Below, one piece after another: positions 35,907-45,185 of a DNA stretch of 64,000 bases. A program made the position numbers and the translations under genes. The notes under the pieces are model-generated. The model was not told the DNA's origin, searched no databases, and saw nothing but the letters and a program-made list of their open reading frames with translations. Position 1 is the first letter of the stretch, and each line of letters starts with the position of its first letter. Origin of the DNA: Bacteroidales bacterium. GTDB taxonomy: Bacteria > Bacteroidota > Bacteroidia > Bacteroidales > UBA932. The stretch is from positions 1,414,178 through 1,478,177 of the forward strand of contig JALCKZ010000001.1 of NCBI GenBank assembly GCA_022647615.1, read 5' to 3'.

Positions 35907-36745
35907 TCGGGTTTACAGTATTGTCGGATAACAGAAAGCTATGCAATGACTTCCAAACGGAGCACGGGCTTAGCATATATGTTGAAACGGATGGGCATAA
36001 AATATTGCTGGACACGGGAGCCTCCTGTAATTTTATAAAAAATGCCGCTCTGCTAAACATAGATCTCGGAGAGGTGGATTACGTGTTTATTTCCCACGGG
36101 CACTCGGACCATATAGGCGGATTGCCATATTTTCTGGAATTGAATAAAAAAGCCAAAATCATAATGTCATCCGCCGTACCACGTCAATCCTATTACTCCG
36201 GGCGGGACGGACTGCACAACATAAGCGCGCAGATAGATTTCAATGCCTGTCGCGACAGAATTATTTTTGTAGAAAAAGATATTTCAATCTCTGATCAAAT
36301 ACGGATATGTTCCAATCGGTCGTCAAGATATGCGGCTCCTGCGGGCAACAATAATCTTTTCCTGAAACAGAAGAACGGGAATCTTATACCGGATAATTTT
36401 AATCATGAATTGATCTGCGTCCTTGGCAGGAAGGCTCTTTTTGTTTACACGGGATGCGCACATAAAGGTTTGCAAAATATATTGGAAACGGTAAAAATCA
36501 ATACGTTAATCCCCGTAGGATGGGTGGCAGGAGGCTTCCATTTACTGCAGTCTGCAAAAGGGACTTTTTACGAATCGGATGAGCGGATAACAGCCATGGG
36601 TGAAAATTTGCGTTCTGATTATCCCGATACAAAATTTTTTACGGGACACTGTACCGGAGATAAAGCATTTACAATATTATCTAAGATTCTTGGGGACCAC
36701 ATCGTTCAATTTTATTGCGGATATTCGGAAAAAATAAATGATTAA
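35903..36745 (+). CDS. Metallo-beta-lactamase-fold hydrolase (MJ0936/dihydropterin-synthase-like)
   Basis: A 280-residue MBL-fold protein with the metal motif SHGHSDHIGG (near residues 63-72), further ligands in YTGCAHKGL and in TGHCTGDKA near the C-terminus. The arrangement is that of the 7,8-dihydropterin-6-methyl-4-aminobenzene-phosphate synthase group of anaerobes and archaea, though members of this group are often misnamed. It is translationally coupled to the DUF134 gene. Given the NifX-like protein downstream, a role in metal-cluster or redox chemistry is plausible but not shown by the sequence. Confidence 0.82.
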   Translation: MIGFTVLSDNRKLCNDFQTEHGLSIYVETDGHKILLDTGASCNFIKNAALLNIDLGEVDYVFISHGHSDHIGGLPYFLELNKKAKIIMSSAVPRQSYYSGRDGLHNISAQIDFNACRDRIIFVEKDISISDQIRICSNRSSRYAAPAGNNNLFLKQKNGNLIPDNFNHELICVLGRKALFVYTGCAHKGLQNILETVKINTLIPVGWVAGGFHLLQSAKGTFYESDERITAMGENLRSDYPDTKFFTGHCTGDKAFTILSKILGDHIVQFYCGYSEKIND

Positions 36746-36766
36746 TAAATTAAAAACTGATTAAAA

Positions 36767-37147
36767 ATGAATAAGAAAATTGCTATTCCCATGGAGAATG
36801 GGGTATTGTGTGCCCACTTCGGGCATTGTGAATATTTTGCCATCGTAACGGTTGAGAATGACATGGTTGTAAAGTCCATGGAAGAAGTACCTCCGGCACA
36901 TGAGCCGGGCCTATACCCAAAATGGATTGCCTCTTTTGGTGTAACGGATGTCATAGCGGGAGGCATGGGACAGAAGGCCATAGATTTATTTAACGGGCAA
37001 AATATCAATGTTTTTGTAGGCTGTCCAATTGAGGCGGCGAATAAGATTGTAGAGGCCTTTTTAGCAGGTACGCTCTCTCTTAACGCAAATTATTGCGATC
37101 ATGATACCAGGCCTAAACACGATTGTAAATCGGAGCATAATTGCTGA
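36767..37147 (+). CDS. NifX/NifB C-terminal-like (dinitrogenase cofactor-binding) protein
   Basis: A 126-residue protein with the NifX-type fold, opening with IAIPMENGVLCAHFGHCEYF and continuing with DVIAGGMGQKAIDLFNGQNINVFVG. Such proteins bind Fe-Mo or Mo-Cu clusters; in non-fixing anaerobes they belong with the 'orange protein' type. The last 20 residues are His/Cys-rich (CDHDTRPKHDCKSEHNC), giving an additional possible metal site. No Mrp/NBP35 ATPase gene, a common neighbour, is present. The stop codon lies inside a 21-base tandem repeat. Confidence 0.85.
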   Translation: MNKKIAIPMENGVLCAHFGHCEYFAIVTVENDMVVKSMEEVPPAHEPGLYPKWIASFGVTDVIAGGMGQKAIDLFNGQNINVFVGCPIEAANKIVEAFLAGTLSLNANYCDHDTRPKHDCKSEHNC

Positions 37148-37200
37148 GAGTAATAACATAATTGCTGAGAGTAATAATACAAATGCTGAGAGAATAATAT
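37143..37200 (+). repeat. Tandem repeat, 21-base unit, about 2.8 copies
   Basis: Units start with GCTGAGAGTAATAA at 37143 and 37164, with a shortened third copy at 37185 running to the ATG of the HD gene. The first copy contains the stop codon of the NifX-like gene. The repeat fills the whole intergenic space and could have arisen by replication slippage. Confidence 0.85.
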
Positions 37201-37791
37201 ATGGCAAATAAGTATATGGACAGCACATTGCTGGATAGGGCTATAATTTACGCAGTTAAGGCACACGCAAACACAGAACGCAGGGATAAGGGATTTCCCT
37301 ACATTGTTCATCCTATGGAAGCGATGGCGATAGCGGCTACTATAACCCCTGATCAAGAGGTTCTTTCAGCCGCGGCGCTGCATGATGTTGTTGAAGATAC
37401 TGATTGTACAATAGAGGAATTGCGCTCTGAGTTTGGAGACAGAATTGCAGATTTGGTGGAATCTGAAAGTGACAAATACGCCGGAAGCGCAAGCGGAAAG
37501 GACATCTGGAGAGAGAGCAAACAAGCTGCTATTGACCGCCTTGCAAAGGCCGATATAGATTCAAAAATAGTTGCGCTTGGAGACAAACTCTCTAACATGA
37601 GAGCTATTGCTCGTGATTTTGATCAGATCGGAAACAAAATTTGGGAGCGCTTTCATGCCCCTGAACCGCAAGACCACGAGTGGCGTTACAGAGGTCTTGC
37701 CGCCTCATTGAGTGAACTATCGGATACTGCAGCTTATAGGGAGTTTGTAGAATTAATTGACAGAGTCTTTACAAAGGCCTTTCATTCATAA
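37201..37791 (+). CDS. HD-domain phosphohydrolase (MESH1/SpoT-hydrolase-like)
   Basis: A 196-residue single HD domain with HPMEAMAIA (first metal histidine), the HD pair in LHDVVEDTDCT, and a later metal aspartate in KIVALGDKLSNMRAI. This is the pattern of small alarmone hydrolases (MESH1-like) that remove pyrophosphate from (p)ppGpp, but NADPH or nucleotide substrates are also possible. No synthetase domain is attached. The 3' end lies in a 17-base tandem repeat. Confidence 0.8.
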   Translation: MANKYMDSTLLDRAIIYAVKAHANTERRDKGFPYIVHPMEAMAIAATITPDQEVLSAAALHDVVEDTDCTIEELRSEFGDRIADLVESESDKYAGSASGKDIWRESKQAAIDRLAKADIDSKIVALGDKLSNMRAIARDFDQIGNKIWERFHAPEPQDHEWRYRGLAASLSELSDTAAYREFVELIDRVFTKAFHS

Positions 37792-37834
37792 GTTCATTAC
37801 ATTCATAAGTTCATTGCATTCATAAGTTCATTGC
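37784..37834 (+). repeat. Tandem repeat, 17-base unit, three copies
   Basis: ATTCATAAGTTCATTAC at 37784 is followed by two copies of ATTCATAAGTTCATTGC at 37801 and 37818. The first unit includes the last codons and the stop of the HD gene. It is unrelated in sequence to the repeat at the other end of the same gene. Confidence 0.9.
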
Positions 37835-37857
37835 AATCTTAAATAATTGCGCTGCCA

Positions 37858-39225
37858 TTATAAACATAAGAAGGTGGCGCATATTATTATGCCCACAACT
37901 ACCAGGTCTATAAGACAATATCCCATTATATCTTTTGCATTAAGCTTTGCAATTGCAAGTGCGGGGATAGCCCAAAACGGCTGAATCAAATTTGTCCATG
38001 CATCTCCCCATGCAATTGACATTCCGGTAATTGCAGGATTAACTCCAAGAGAGACTCCGGCAGGAATCATAATTGGTCCCTGTATGGCCCACTGTCCTCC
38101 GCCGCTTGGAATAAATATGTTAATCAGTCCTGCGCTAAGAAAACTCAGCAGAGGAAAAGTATGAGTGTTTGCTATTGATATGCAGCCTTTGCTGATTTCT
38201 CCGGCAAGTGAAATTCCATCTGCGGATGTAGCCGTCATGATTCCCATAATTCCCGCATAGAAAGGAAATTGCAAAAGTATTCCGGAGCAGGATGTAGACG
38301 CATTTGTTATTGCCTCAACGTATTTGATTGGTGTACCATGAAAGATTATTCCCAAAAACAGGAAGACCATTATCGCACTGTTTAAATCAAATGGTTTTCC
38401 GTTTATTACCAGTTTCATGAACAAATATGTAAAGCCCAGAAGGGATGTTACTATCACCAATATTTTGCTGGTATTCAGTCTGTCGGCCGGAGTCTTTTCA
38501 ATTTTGCAGTCATCAATTATGCTCTCCAGATGTTCTTCTTTTTTCTCTTCCAGCAGGGACGGGTCTATTGCAAATACCTGGTCTCCTTTAGGATGCATCA
38601 ATGTATTAACAACTGTCAGTGCAACTATCACAATAAAAACGGCAATCAAATTATATGTGGCAAAAATTGTATTCCCGATAGGTATTGCATGCTTGATGTA
38701 ACCCAATGAGACAGATGTTAACGCATCTCCCTCAGTTGCCATGGCAAGAGGAATGGAACCCGAGATGCCGGCGTGCCAAACAACAAAACCGCTGTAAGCA
38801 CTGGCAATCAATAATCTATAATCAACATTCTTAACCTGCTTTGCAATCTCTTTTGCAAAAATGACTCCTACTATAAGTCCGAATCCCCAGTTAAGCCAGC
38901 ATGCAACAGATGCTACAACAGTTACGGTTGCAATTGCTGCGGCCGGCGTTTTTAATCCGGAAGCTATTTTTTTTAAACCCTTTTTTATAGCGGGTGCATC
39001 AGCAAGCGCTGAACCGCAGACAATTACAAGGGCCATCTGCATTGCAAATTCCAAAAGCGTCCAAACTCCTCCGCCCCAATTTCCAACAACCTCAAGCACT
39101 GTTTGATGGGTAACAAACATTGAACATATAAAGGCAACTATCGTGAGGATAATTGCAAAAACAAATGGGTCAGGCAGATAGCGCCTTACAAGTTTTACGG
39201 ATAAATTAATAACGCCTTTGAACAT
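37858..39225 (-). CDS. atoE: Short-chain fatty acid transporter
   Basis: A 455-residue inner-membrane protein with about twelve hydrophobic helices. RYLPDPFVFAIILT near the N-terminus, NWGFGLIVGVIFAKEI, the VWHAGISGSIPLAMAT segment and FIPSGGGQWAIQGPIM are standard for the AtoE family, which takes up short-chain fatty acids such as acetate, butyrate or acetoacetate with protons. In a fermenting gut organism it may also export them. It has no related catabolic genes nearby and is divergent from dnaK. Confidence 0.9.
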   Translation of the reverse strand: MFKGVINLSVKLVRRYLPDPFVFAIILTIVAFICSMFVTHQTVLEVVGNWGGGVWTLLEFAMQMALVIVCGSALADAPAIKKGLKKIASGLKTPAAAIATVTVVASVACWLNWGFGLIVGVIFAKEIAKQVKNVDYRLLIASAYSGFVVWHAGISGSIPLAMATEGDALTSVSLGYIKHAIPIGNTIFATYNLIAVFIVIVALTVVNTLMHPKGDQVFAIDPSLLEEKKEEHLESIIDDCKIEKTPADRLNTSKILVIVTSLLGFTYLFMKLVINGKPFDLNSAIMVFLFLGIIFHGTPIKYVEAITNASTSCSGILLQFPFYAGIMGIMTATSADGISLAGEISKGCISIANTHTFPLLSFLSAGLINIFIPSGGGQWAIQGPIMIPAGVSLGVNPAITGMSIAWGDAWTNLIQPFWAIPALAIAKLNAKDIMGYCLIDLVVVGIIICATFLCL

Positions 39226-39308
39226 AATAGAAACGGAGCTTAAAAATTCTTATATAAGATTAAATGTATTTTAAATGAGGGGGGCAAAGTTATTAAAAAA
39301 AGAGGTTC

Positions 39309-39316
39309 TAAATTTG
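39309..39316 (+). promoter_or_regulatory. -7 box (TAAATTTG) in the atoE-dnaK intergenic region
   Basis: A TAnnTTTG match 206 bases upstream of dnaK, with no clear -33 TTG. It could serve as a housekeeping promoter for dnaK in addition to the sigma-54-like site at 39427. The rest of the 296-base region is A/T-rich and shows no gene. Confidence 0.35.
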
Positions 39317-39402
39317 CCGGATTAAAACATTGATGAAAATATTAAGACATTTTTAGGAGTGTCCGGATAATCAATGTATTACAACTGTGGTTGTTAATAA
39401 TA

Positions 39403-39442
39403 TGTCAAAATGTCACAATTTCAGCATGGCACAATAATCGTT
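39403..39442 (+). promoter_or_regulatory. Sigma-54-like promoter with TGTCA repeat upstream of dnaK
   Basis: TGTCAAAATGTCA (39403-39415) precedes TTTCAGC and a -24 box TGGCAC (39427-39432); ten bases after GG comes GT instead of the usual GC at -12 (TCGT, 39438-39441). A second module with the same order, TGTCAAATTGTC, TATCAGC, TGGCA and a perfect GG-N10-GC, lies in front of grpE. The shared layout makes a common chaperone control likely. Confidence 0.5.
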
Positions 39443-39521
39443 ATTCAGGTAGGCGTGAACGTGACAAAACGCGGAATCAAACAGAATAAGAAAAAATATA
39501 AAAAATTAGGAGATAAATATT

Positions 39522-41510
39522 ATGGGTAAAATTATTGGAATTGACTTAGGTACTACTAACAGCTGCGTCTCCGTAATGGAGGGCAATGAGCCTACGGTAA
39601 TCATTAACAGTGAGGGTAAGAGAACTACCCCGTCCGTAGTTGCGTTTACGGCAAACGGAGAGATGAAGATTGGTGATCCTGCTAAGAGACAGGCAATTAC
39701 CAACCCGGTTAACACCGTCTACTCTATTAAGAGATTTATGGGTGAAACTTGGGATAGAGTGCAAACAGAAATTAAGAGAGTTCCTTACAAGGTTGTAAAG
39801 GGAGATAATAATATTCCGCGTATTGATATTAACGGAAGACTTTATTCTGCACAAGAGATCTCTGCAATGATTCTTCAGAAAATGAAGAAGACGGCAGAAG
39901 ATCATATCGGTCAGCCTGTTACAGAGGCGGTTATTACGGTACCCGCTTATTTTACTGATTCTCAGAGACAGGCAACCAAAGAGGCGGGAGAGATTGCAGG
40001 TCTTAATGTAAGAAGAATTATCAATGAGCCTACGGCGGCTGCACTTGCTTATGGTCTGGATAAGAAGGAGAAAGAGGCAAAAGTTGCAGTATTTGACTTA
40101 GGCGGAGGTACTTTTGATATCTCAATTCTAGAGCTCGGCGACGGTGTATTTGAAGTTAAGTCTACAAATGGTGATACTCACCTTGGAGGTGATGATTTTG
40201 ACCGTGTTATAATTGAATGGCTGATTGAAGAATTCAAGCAGGAGAACGGCGGAGTTGATTTAGGCAAGGACCCTATGGCTCTTCAGAGATTGAAAGAGGC
40301 TGCGGAAAAAGCTAAGATTGAGTTATCCAGCCAGACTTCTACTGAAATTAATCTGCCATATATTATGCCGGTTGACGGAGTTCCAAAACACCTTGTAAGA
40401 ACACTGTCGAGAGCTAAATTTGAAGCACTGGAAGATCCTTATTTCCAGAGATGTATAGAGCCATGCCGCAAAGCGTTGGCAGACGCTCACTTGAACACGT
40501 CTGATATTAACGAGGTACTTTTGGTTGGCGGCAGCAGCCGTATTCCTAAAGTTCAGCAGATGGTTAAAGAGTTCTTTGGCAAGGAGCCTAACAAGAGCTT
40601 GAATCCTGATGAGGTTGTTGCAATTGGAGCTTCAATACAGGGAGGCGTTCTTGCAGGTGATGTGAAAGATGTTGTACTGTTGGATGTTACACCTCTTTCA
40701 TTGGGTATTGAAACATTTGGCGGAGTATTCACAAAACTTATTGATGCCAATACAACCATACCTACAAAGAAATCAGAGGTGTTCTCCACAGCATCTGATA
40801 ATCAGCCAAGTGTAGAGATTCACGTTCTGCAGGGCGAGCGTCCTATGGCGAGCGGAAACAAGTCTATTGGACGTTTCCATCTGGATGGAATTACACCGGC
40901 TCCTAGAGGTGTGCCTCAGATTGAAGTTACATTTGATATTGATGCAAACGGTATCCTTAATGTATCTGCAAAAGATAAGGGCACAGGCAAAGAGCAGCAA
41001 ATTAGAATTGAGGCTTCCAGCGGTTTGAGCGAGGCTGAGATTAAGAGGATGCGTGATGAGGCTAAAGCCAACGAGCAGAAAGATAAAGAGGAGAGAGAAA
41101 AAATAGACAAGCTTAACGCTGCTGATGCTCAGGTATTTACAAGTGAGAAGAATTTGAAGGATTATGGAGATAAGATTCCTGCAGATAAGAAGAGCGCTAT
41201 TGAGCAGGCAACTGCAAAATTGAAAGAAGCTCACAAAGCGGGTAATATTGCAGAGTTGCAAAAACTTGAGGATGACTTGAATAACGCATGGCATGCTGCA
41301 AGTGAGGATATGGCTAAGGCGGCAGGTGCGGCAAACGGCGGAGCACAGGGCGGTCCTAATCCTGGAGCAGGATTTGGCGGCGGAGCAAATGCAGGCGGCG
41401 GATTCAGCGGCGGTGCAACAGGCACAGGCTCAACAGGTTCCACTGGCAGCAACAACGGCGGCTCCAAAGACGGAGAGGTAAAGGATGTTGACTTTGAGGA
41501 AGTAAAATAA
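39522..41510 (+). CDS. dnaK: Chaperone protein DnaK (Hsp70)
   Basis: A 662-residue Hsp70 that binds exposed hydrophobic peptides under ATP control, together with the GrpE and DnaJ proteins encoded at 47-49 kb. The start [21 protein letters not shown] is split in this entry as [11 protein letters not shown]; further signatures are [25 protein letters not shown] and the interdomain linker [11 protein letters not shown]. The C-terminal tail after residue 605 is rich in Gly, Ala and Ser and ends in VDFEEVK, as usual. It stands alone in a transcript with its own long leader and a strong terminator. Confidence 0.98.
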   Translation: MGKIIGIDLGTTNSCVSVMEGNEPTVIINSEGKRTTPSVVAFTANGEMKIGDPAKRQAITNPVNTVYSIKRFMGETWDRVQTEIKRVPYKVVKGDNNIPRIDINGRLYSAQEISAMILQKMKKTAEDHIGQPVTEAVITVPAYFTDSQRQATKEAGEIAGLNVRRIINEPTAAALAYGLDKKEKEAKVAVFDLGGGTFDISILELGDGVFEVKSTNGDTHLGGDDFDRVIIEWLIEEFKQENGGVDLGKDPMALQRLKEAAEKAKIELSSQTSTEINLPYIMPVDGVPKHLVRTLSRAKFEALEDPYFQRCIEPCRKALADAHLNTSDINEVLLVGGSSRIPKVQQMVKEFFGKEPNKSLNPDEVVAIGASIQGGVLAGDVKDVVLLDVTPLSLGIETFGGVFTKLIDANTTIPTKKSEVFSTASDNQPSVEIHVLQGERPMASGNKSIGRFHLDGITPAPRGVPQIEVTFDIDANGILNVSAKDKGTGKEQQIRIEASSGLSEAEIKRMRDEAKANEQKDKEEREKIDKLNAADAQVFTSEKNLKDYGDKIPADKKSAIEQATAKLKEAHKAGNIAELQKLEDDLNNAWHAASEDMAKAAGAANGGAQGGPNPGAGFGGGANAGGGFSGGATGTGSTGSTGSNNGGSKDGEVKDVDFEEVK

Positions 41511-41591
41511 GCTGAAGCAGATTTGCAAAGTGGAAGAAGAAAAGAGTGAAGGTAGGAAAGGTGAAGTAATCAAGTTGATATGTATTAAAAG

Positions 41592-41622
41592 AAGAGATGT
41601 TCGCAAGGGCATCTCTTTTTTG
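41592..41622 (+). terminator. Terminator after dnaK
   Basis: AAGAGATG and CATCTCTT form an eight-base stem around a ten-base loop, followed by TTTTTTG. Confidence 0.85.
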
Positions 41623-41646
41623 TTTACAAGGCTAGTTCAATGTTTG

Positions 41647-41654
41647 TATCTTTG
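41647..41654 (+). promoter_or_regulatory. -7 box (TATCTTTG) just before the RluA-type gene
   Basis: TATCTTTG ends only three bases before the first of two adjacent ATG codons (41658 and 41661). If used, transcription would begin at or within a few bases of the start codon, giving a leaderless mRNA. It also argues against the longer frame opening at 41640. Confidence 0.5.
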
Positions 41655-41657
41655 CAC

Positions 41658-42437
41658 ATGATGTACAGACATATAAACACAGAGGAATATTCTGATATTC
41701 AGAGCAGAATCCTTTTTGAGGATAACCACTTTATTATTTTTAACAAGCGGGCAGGGGAGATTGTGCAGGGAGATAAGACGGGGGACGAGTGTCTGTCGGA
41801 GACACTAAAAGCTTTTGTGGCTCAGAGAGATAGCAAGCCCGGTGCTGTGTATATGGGTGTGCCGCACAGGTTGGACAGGCCGGTGAGCGGCGCGGTAATT
41901 TTTGCAAAAACTTCAAAGGGGCTGGAGCGTATTAATGATATGCTCCGCAAAGGCTTGGTACACAAGACTTATTGGGCGCTTGTTTGTGCGCGTCCGCAGA
42001 AGGATGAGGCGGAACTTGTTAATTATCTGACTCGTAACGAGAAGCAAAACAAGAGTTACGTGTTGCCTGAGAGTCAGGTTGCAAAATTGCACCTTTTATC
42101 AAAGCCTTCAGAGACTGCAACTGCGGGTAAAAACGCCGGCAGCATAGATTTCCATGGTGCAACATACAAAGAAGCGCGGCTGAAATATAAATTAATTAAG
42201 GTCACCGATAGATATTTTCTTCTTGAGGTTCAGCTGCTTACGGGGCGTCATCATCAGATACGCGCCCAGCTCAGTGCAATTGGTTGTCCAATAAAAGGAG
42301 ACCTTAAATACGGCTCTCCGCGTTCCAATAAAGATGGCAGTATCTCACTGCATGCAAGACAAATAACATTTACACATCCGGTCACTCACGCTGAGGTTTC
42401 TGTCATCGCTCCCGTCGATTGGATTCAGCTGAAATAA
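41658..42437 (+). CDS. RluA-family pseudouridine synthase
   Basis: Converts specific uridines in rRNA or tRNA to pseudouridine. The catalytic aspartate lies in the family motif HRLDRPVSGAVIFAKTS, with KTYWALV and the late GRHHQIRAQL block also present. There is no S4 domain, as in the short RluA/RluC-like subgroup common in Bacteroidetes. An upstream ATG at 41640 would add six residues but precedes the promoter box, so 41658 (or 41661) was chosen. Confidence 0.9.
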   Translation: MMYRHINTEEYSDIQSRILFEDNHFIIFNKRAGEIVQGDKTGDECLSETLKAFVAQRDSKPGAVYMGVPHRLDRPVSGAVIFAKTSKGLERINDMLRKGLVHKTYWALVCARPQKDEAELVNYLTRNEKQNKSYVLPESQVAKLHLLSKPSETATAGKNAGSIDFHGATYKEARLKYKLIKVTDRYFLLEVQLLTGRHHQIRAQLSAIGCPIKGDLKYGSPRSNKDGSISLHARQITFTHPVTHAEVSVIAPVDWIQLK

Positions 42438-42465
42438 AAAATTCACTCGGGTAATCGATGAGAAA

Positions 42466-42518
42466 ACATCATTGATCAACACATCATTGGTCAGTTAAGA
42501 TTTGAGTATTTATACTCA
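42466..42518. repeat. Direct repeat and palindrome upstream of the LRR protein gene
   Basis: ACATCATTGATCA at 42466 recurs as ACATCATTGGTCA at 42481, and a perfect 16-base palindrome TGAGTATTTATACTCA spans 42503-42518. They lie in the 196-base gap before the LRR gene and could be regulatory sites; nothing else is recognisable in this gap. Confidence 0.5.
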
Positions 42519-42633
42519 TTGATAAAGAACATATTAAGGAGTAATTTTGTAATCAGTTCAGATAACGTTTCATTGAGGGGGAAGAAAAAGAGAGAGACTG
42601 TCCTGAGGAAAATTATTACTTAACGTATAGGAT

Positions 42634-43770
42634 ATGAAAACTAGAAATTTTTTTGTTGCCGTTTTGGCAATAGTGGCGGCGTTAGTTGTGATGCCGCAGA
42701 ATTCTGATGCACAGATTCTTAAGGGATTGGGAAAGAAGATTAAAGAGAAGGTTGAAGAGACTGCAAAGACTGCAAAGACTGCAAAGACAGATGCACCTGC
42801 CGCTACTACAGCCACAACATCTAGTTCAAATTCTTCAGAGGCAACTTCTACTCCTGCTAAAACCGGTGGGTATAAGTCCAATGACGGAGTGGTTGTGTCA
42901 TATGGAAAAACTGGCAGAGAGGATATTACACCAAGATTTGTTTTGGAGGGAGAGGAAAATGGAGTATCTGTCCCAAAGCCGCAGCCGTGGTATATTGAGA
43001 CTGAGCACAGTGATGATTATGGTGATGGTGTAGGGGGCAATCTTGTGAAGGGCAAGGTTACGGCAACTTTTGCAAACGGAGTTTTGACAATAAAGGGTAC
43101 GGGAAAAATGAATGGGTATGATTCAGAGCCTCGCCCTTGGTTTGCCGTTAAGGATCAGATAGTTGAAGTTGTTGTAGAAGCCCCGATAAAAAATATCGGA
43201 GAGGGTGCTTTTCTTGGTTGCAAAAATCTTAAATCTGTGAAACTTCCGGCGGGTTTGTGCGAGATTGGCGCCAGCGCATTTGAATCATGTACTTCTCTCC
43301 AATCAATTACAATACCTAAAACTGTTCAAGAAATTGATTCCAAGGCGTTTGCAAATTGCCCTGCAAATATAACAGTAGTTCCCGGAAATGAGGAATATAA
43401 ATCTGCAGGCGGAGTTCTCTTTTCCAGCAATCAGTTGTTATCTTGCCCAACAAGCAAAGCTGGAGATTACGTTGTTCCTGAAGGAACTACATATTTGGCA
43501 TCCGGAGCTTTCAAATATTGCAAGGGACTTATATCTGTCACTTTGCCTTCAACTATGAAGAATTGGAACTATCTATCATTTGGTGCGTGCGAAAACCTTA
43601 AGACAGTGATATCCAAGCAGAAGGACCCAAGTCTTATCTATGCCTACGAGAATACATTTCTTGGTGTCGACTTAAAGAAAGTTACATTAATAATCCCAGC
43701 CGGGACAAAGGCCGACTATCTTAAATTAGGACACCCGTTTGATTGGTTTGGAACAATAATTGAAAAATAA
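42634..43770 (+). CDS. BspA-like leucine-rich repeat surface protein
   Basis: A 378-residue exported protein: signal peptide (1 to about 26, ending NSDAQ), a Lys/Thr/Ala/Ser-rich low-complexity stretch (about 27-85) and then LRR_5-type repeats from about residue 180, with units such as IGEGAFLGCKNLKSVKLP and IGASAFESCTSLQSITIP. BspA-like proteins mediate contact with host surfaces or other bacteria. The low-complexity stretch contains three tandem AKT units. No C-terminal sorting domain is visible, and the mode of surface attachment is unclear. Confidence 0.85.
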   Translation: MKTRNFFVAVLAIVAALVVMPQNSDAQILKGLGKKIKEKVEETAKTAKTAKTDAPAATTATTSSSNSSEATSTPAKTGGYKSNDGVVVSYGKTGREDITPRFVLEGEENGVSVPKPQPWYIETEHSDDYGDGVGGNLVKGKVTATFANGVLTIKGTGKMNGYDSEPRPWFAVKDQIVEVVVEAPIKNIGEGAFLGCKNLKSVKLPAGLCEIGASAFESCTSLQSITIPKTVQEIDSKAFANCPANITVVPGNEEYKSAGGVLFSSNQLLSCPTSKAGDYVVPEGTTYLASGAFKYCKGLISVTLPSTMKNWNYLSFGACENLKTVISKQKDPSLIYAYENTFLGVDLKKVTLIIPAGTKADYLKLGHPFDWFGTIIEK

Positions 43771-43778
43771 TTGAATTA

Positions 43779-43810
43779 CAGGGAATTATCAAATTCCCTG
43801 TTTCTCTTTT
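43779..43810. terminator. Bidirectional terminator between LRR gene and nadD
   Basis: CAGGGAATT pairs with AATTCCCTG around ATCA, followed by TTTCTCTTTT on the plus strand. The stem covers the stop codon and last codons of the converging nadD gene. Confidence 0.75.
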
Positions 43811-44346
43811 CCTTCACGGATTTCCGTAGAGGAGATGTCTTCTAGAGGCGCGCCTTCCAAATAAGTTGCGCCGTACTTTTCACATAACTCTTTGACATCT
43901 GAGCCTTTGCGTGGATATACAGCAATCTTGTATTTCTCCAGAATTTGTTCACCCTTATACCATTTTGGCATTGCTGCATAACTGTCCGCTCCAACAATAA
44001 GCACAAAATTTGTGGCTGGTTCAAGCTTATGCAAATACTTGAGAGTCTTGTATGTATAAAGCGGTTCTTTCATTCTGAATTCAACATCTGAAACTTCAAG
44101 TCTCAGAATATGTCCGTTTATTTTATTTAGAATCCTCTCTGTGCTGTTGAATTTTCTTACAGCCTTTTTTAATGCCTCAAGTCTCGCGACAGGTTCTTCT
44201 AAATCTTTGGTTTTCTTAAAAGGATTGTGAGGGCTGAGTACCATTACAAAACGGTCAATATCACAGTTTTCCATTATGTACTTTGCAACGGCAATGTGTC
44301 CGTAGTGTAGAGGATTAAAAGATCCAAAATATAGAGCAGTGCGCAT
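43789..44346 (-). CDS. nadD: Nicotinate-nucleotide adenylyltransferase
   Basis: Adds AMP to nicotinate mononucleotide, making deamido-NAD; it joins the de novo and salvage routes and uses the product of pncB in this window. The nucleotidyltransferase signature GSFNPLHYGHIAVA (HxGH motif as HYGH) is at the N-terminus and the C-terminal ISSTEIR motif is present. The 185-residue length is normal. It follows gmk with a gap of 59 bases. Confidence 0.94.
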   Translation of the reverse strand: MRTALYFGSFNPLHYGHIAVAKYIMENCDIDRFVMVLSPHNPFKKTKDLEEPVARLEALKKAVRKFNSTERILNKINGHILRLEVSDVEFRMKEPLYTYKTLKYLHKLEPATNFVLIVGADSYAAMPKWYKGEQILEKYKIAVYPRKGSDVKELCEKYGATYLEGAPLEDISSTEIREGKEKQGI

Positions 44347-44405
44347 GACTTTAACAGTGTTTTATAAAAGGTTACTAATATGAGTTATATAAATCAAAAA
44401 TGCCC

Positions 44406-44981
44406 CTATTGTGAGGCATTATAAAAATCAGTTACAATTTTTTCAGCTTGAGAAAATGAATCCTCAAGCTTGTCATTCACTATCACCTTGTCAAAGTGGG
44501 GGGCATAGGTCAATTCTTCTCTAGCTTTGGCAATCCTGGTTTCAATTGCAGTTTCACTGTCTGTTCCGCGATTGCGCAATCTCTCCTCTAGCACTTTAAG
44601 ACTTGGCGGCTGAACAAATACCGCCATCGCCTGAGCTCCGTACAACTTCTTTAAATTGACTCCTCCCTTAACATCTATGTCAAAGAGGATTATGTGCCCT
44701 TTTGCCCAGATTCTTTCTACCTCGCTTTTTAGTGTGCCGTAAAAAGAGCCCGGATAAACTTCTTGATATTCAACAAGTTCTCCTGCCGCTATTCTGCGGC
44801 GGAATTCATCTGCACTTATAAAGTAATACTCTTTTCCGTTTTGTTCTGCACCGCGCGGAGCGCGTGAAGTTGCTGAAATTGAGAATTCCAGATATGGGAA
44901 TTTCTCAAGCAAGTGTCCTACAATTGTACTTTTGCCGGCACCGCTTGGGGCAGAAAAAATTATTACTTTTTTATTTTCCAT
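44406..44981 (-). CDS. gmk: Guanylate kinase
   Basis: Phosphorylates GMP to GDP with ATP. The P-loop SAPSGAGKST, the GMP-binding SATSRAPRGAEQNGKEYYF and the LID region near RNRGTDSE are clear. A TTG at 45011 extends the frame by ten residues, but ATG 44981 gives the usual N-terminus MENKKVIIFSAPSG and was chosen. Upstream of nadD on the same strand. Confidence 0.95.
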   Translation of the reverse strand: MENKKVIIFSAPSGAGKSTIVGHLLEKFPYLEFSISATSRAPRGAEQNGKEYYFISADEFRRRIAAGELVEYQEVYPGSFYGTLKSEVERIWAKGHIILFDIDVKGGVNLKKLYGAQAMAVFVQPPSLKVLEERLRNRGTDSETAIETRIAKAREELTYAPHFDKVIVNDKLEDSFSQAEKIVTDFYNASQ

Positions 44982-45185
44982 ATTTTCACTAACTTCACTT
45001 TGTAACTGCAAAGTTACTAATTTTTATTATTTTTGCCGCGGTTTCCATGATGCCGGTTATGCATTTCTCTTGTTGTGGGCAATTTGGCAGATTATTTATT
45101 AGCGGCTTGGTTATTGCAGGCAAAGTCTGTCGGGAGGAAAATTAATGTTCCGTAAATTTATAAATAACTTTAAATACAAAGTAAT

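Noticed and set aside
37143..37834. CRISPR-like arrays
   Set aside because: The 21- and 17-base repeats are directly adjacent with no unique spacers, and no cas genes are present in the window.
39226..39521. CIRCE (HrcA) operator upstream of dnaK
   Set aside because: No TTAGCACTC-N9-GAGTGCTAA or close variant is seen here or before grpE.
42707..43033. Arg/Leu-rich overlapping frame in the LRR gene
   Set aside because: It arises from frame +1 of the Lys/Thr/Ala low-complexity stretch and has no start signals.
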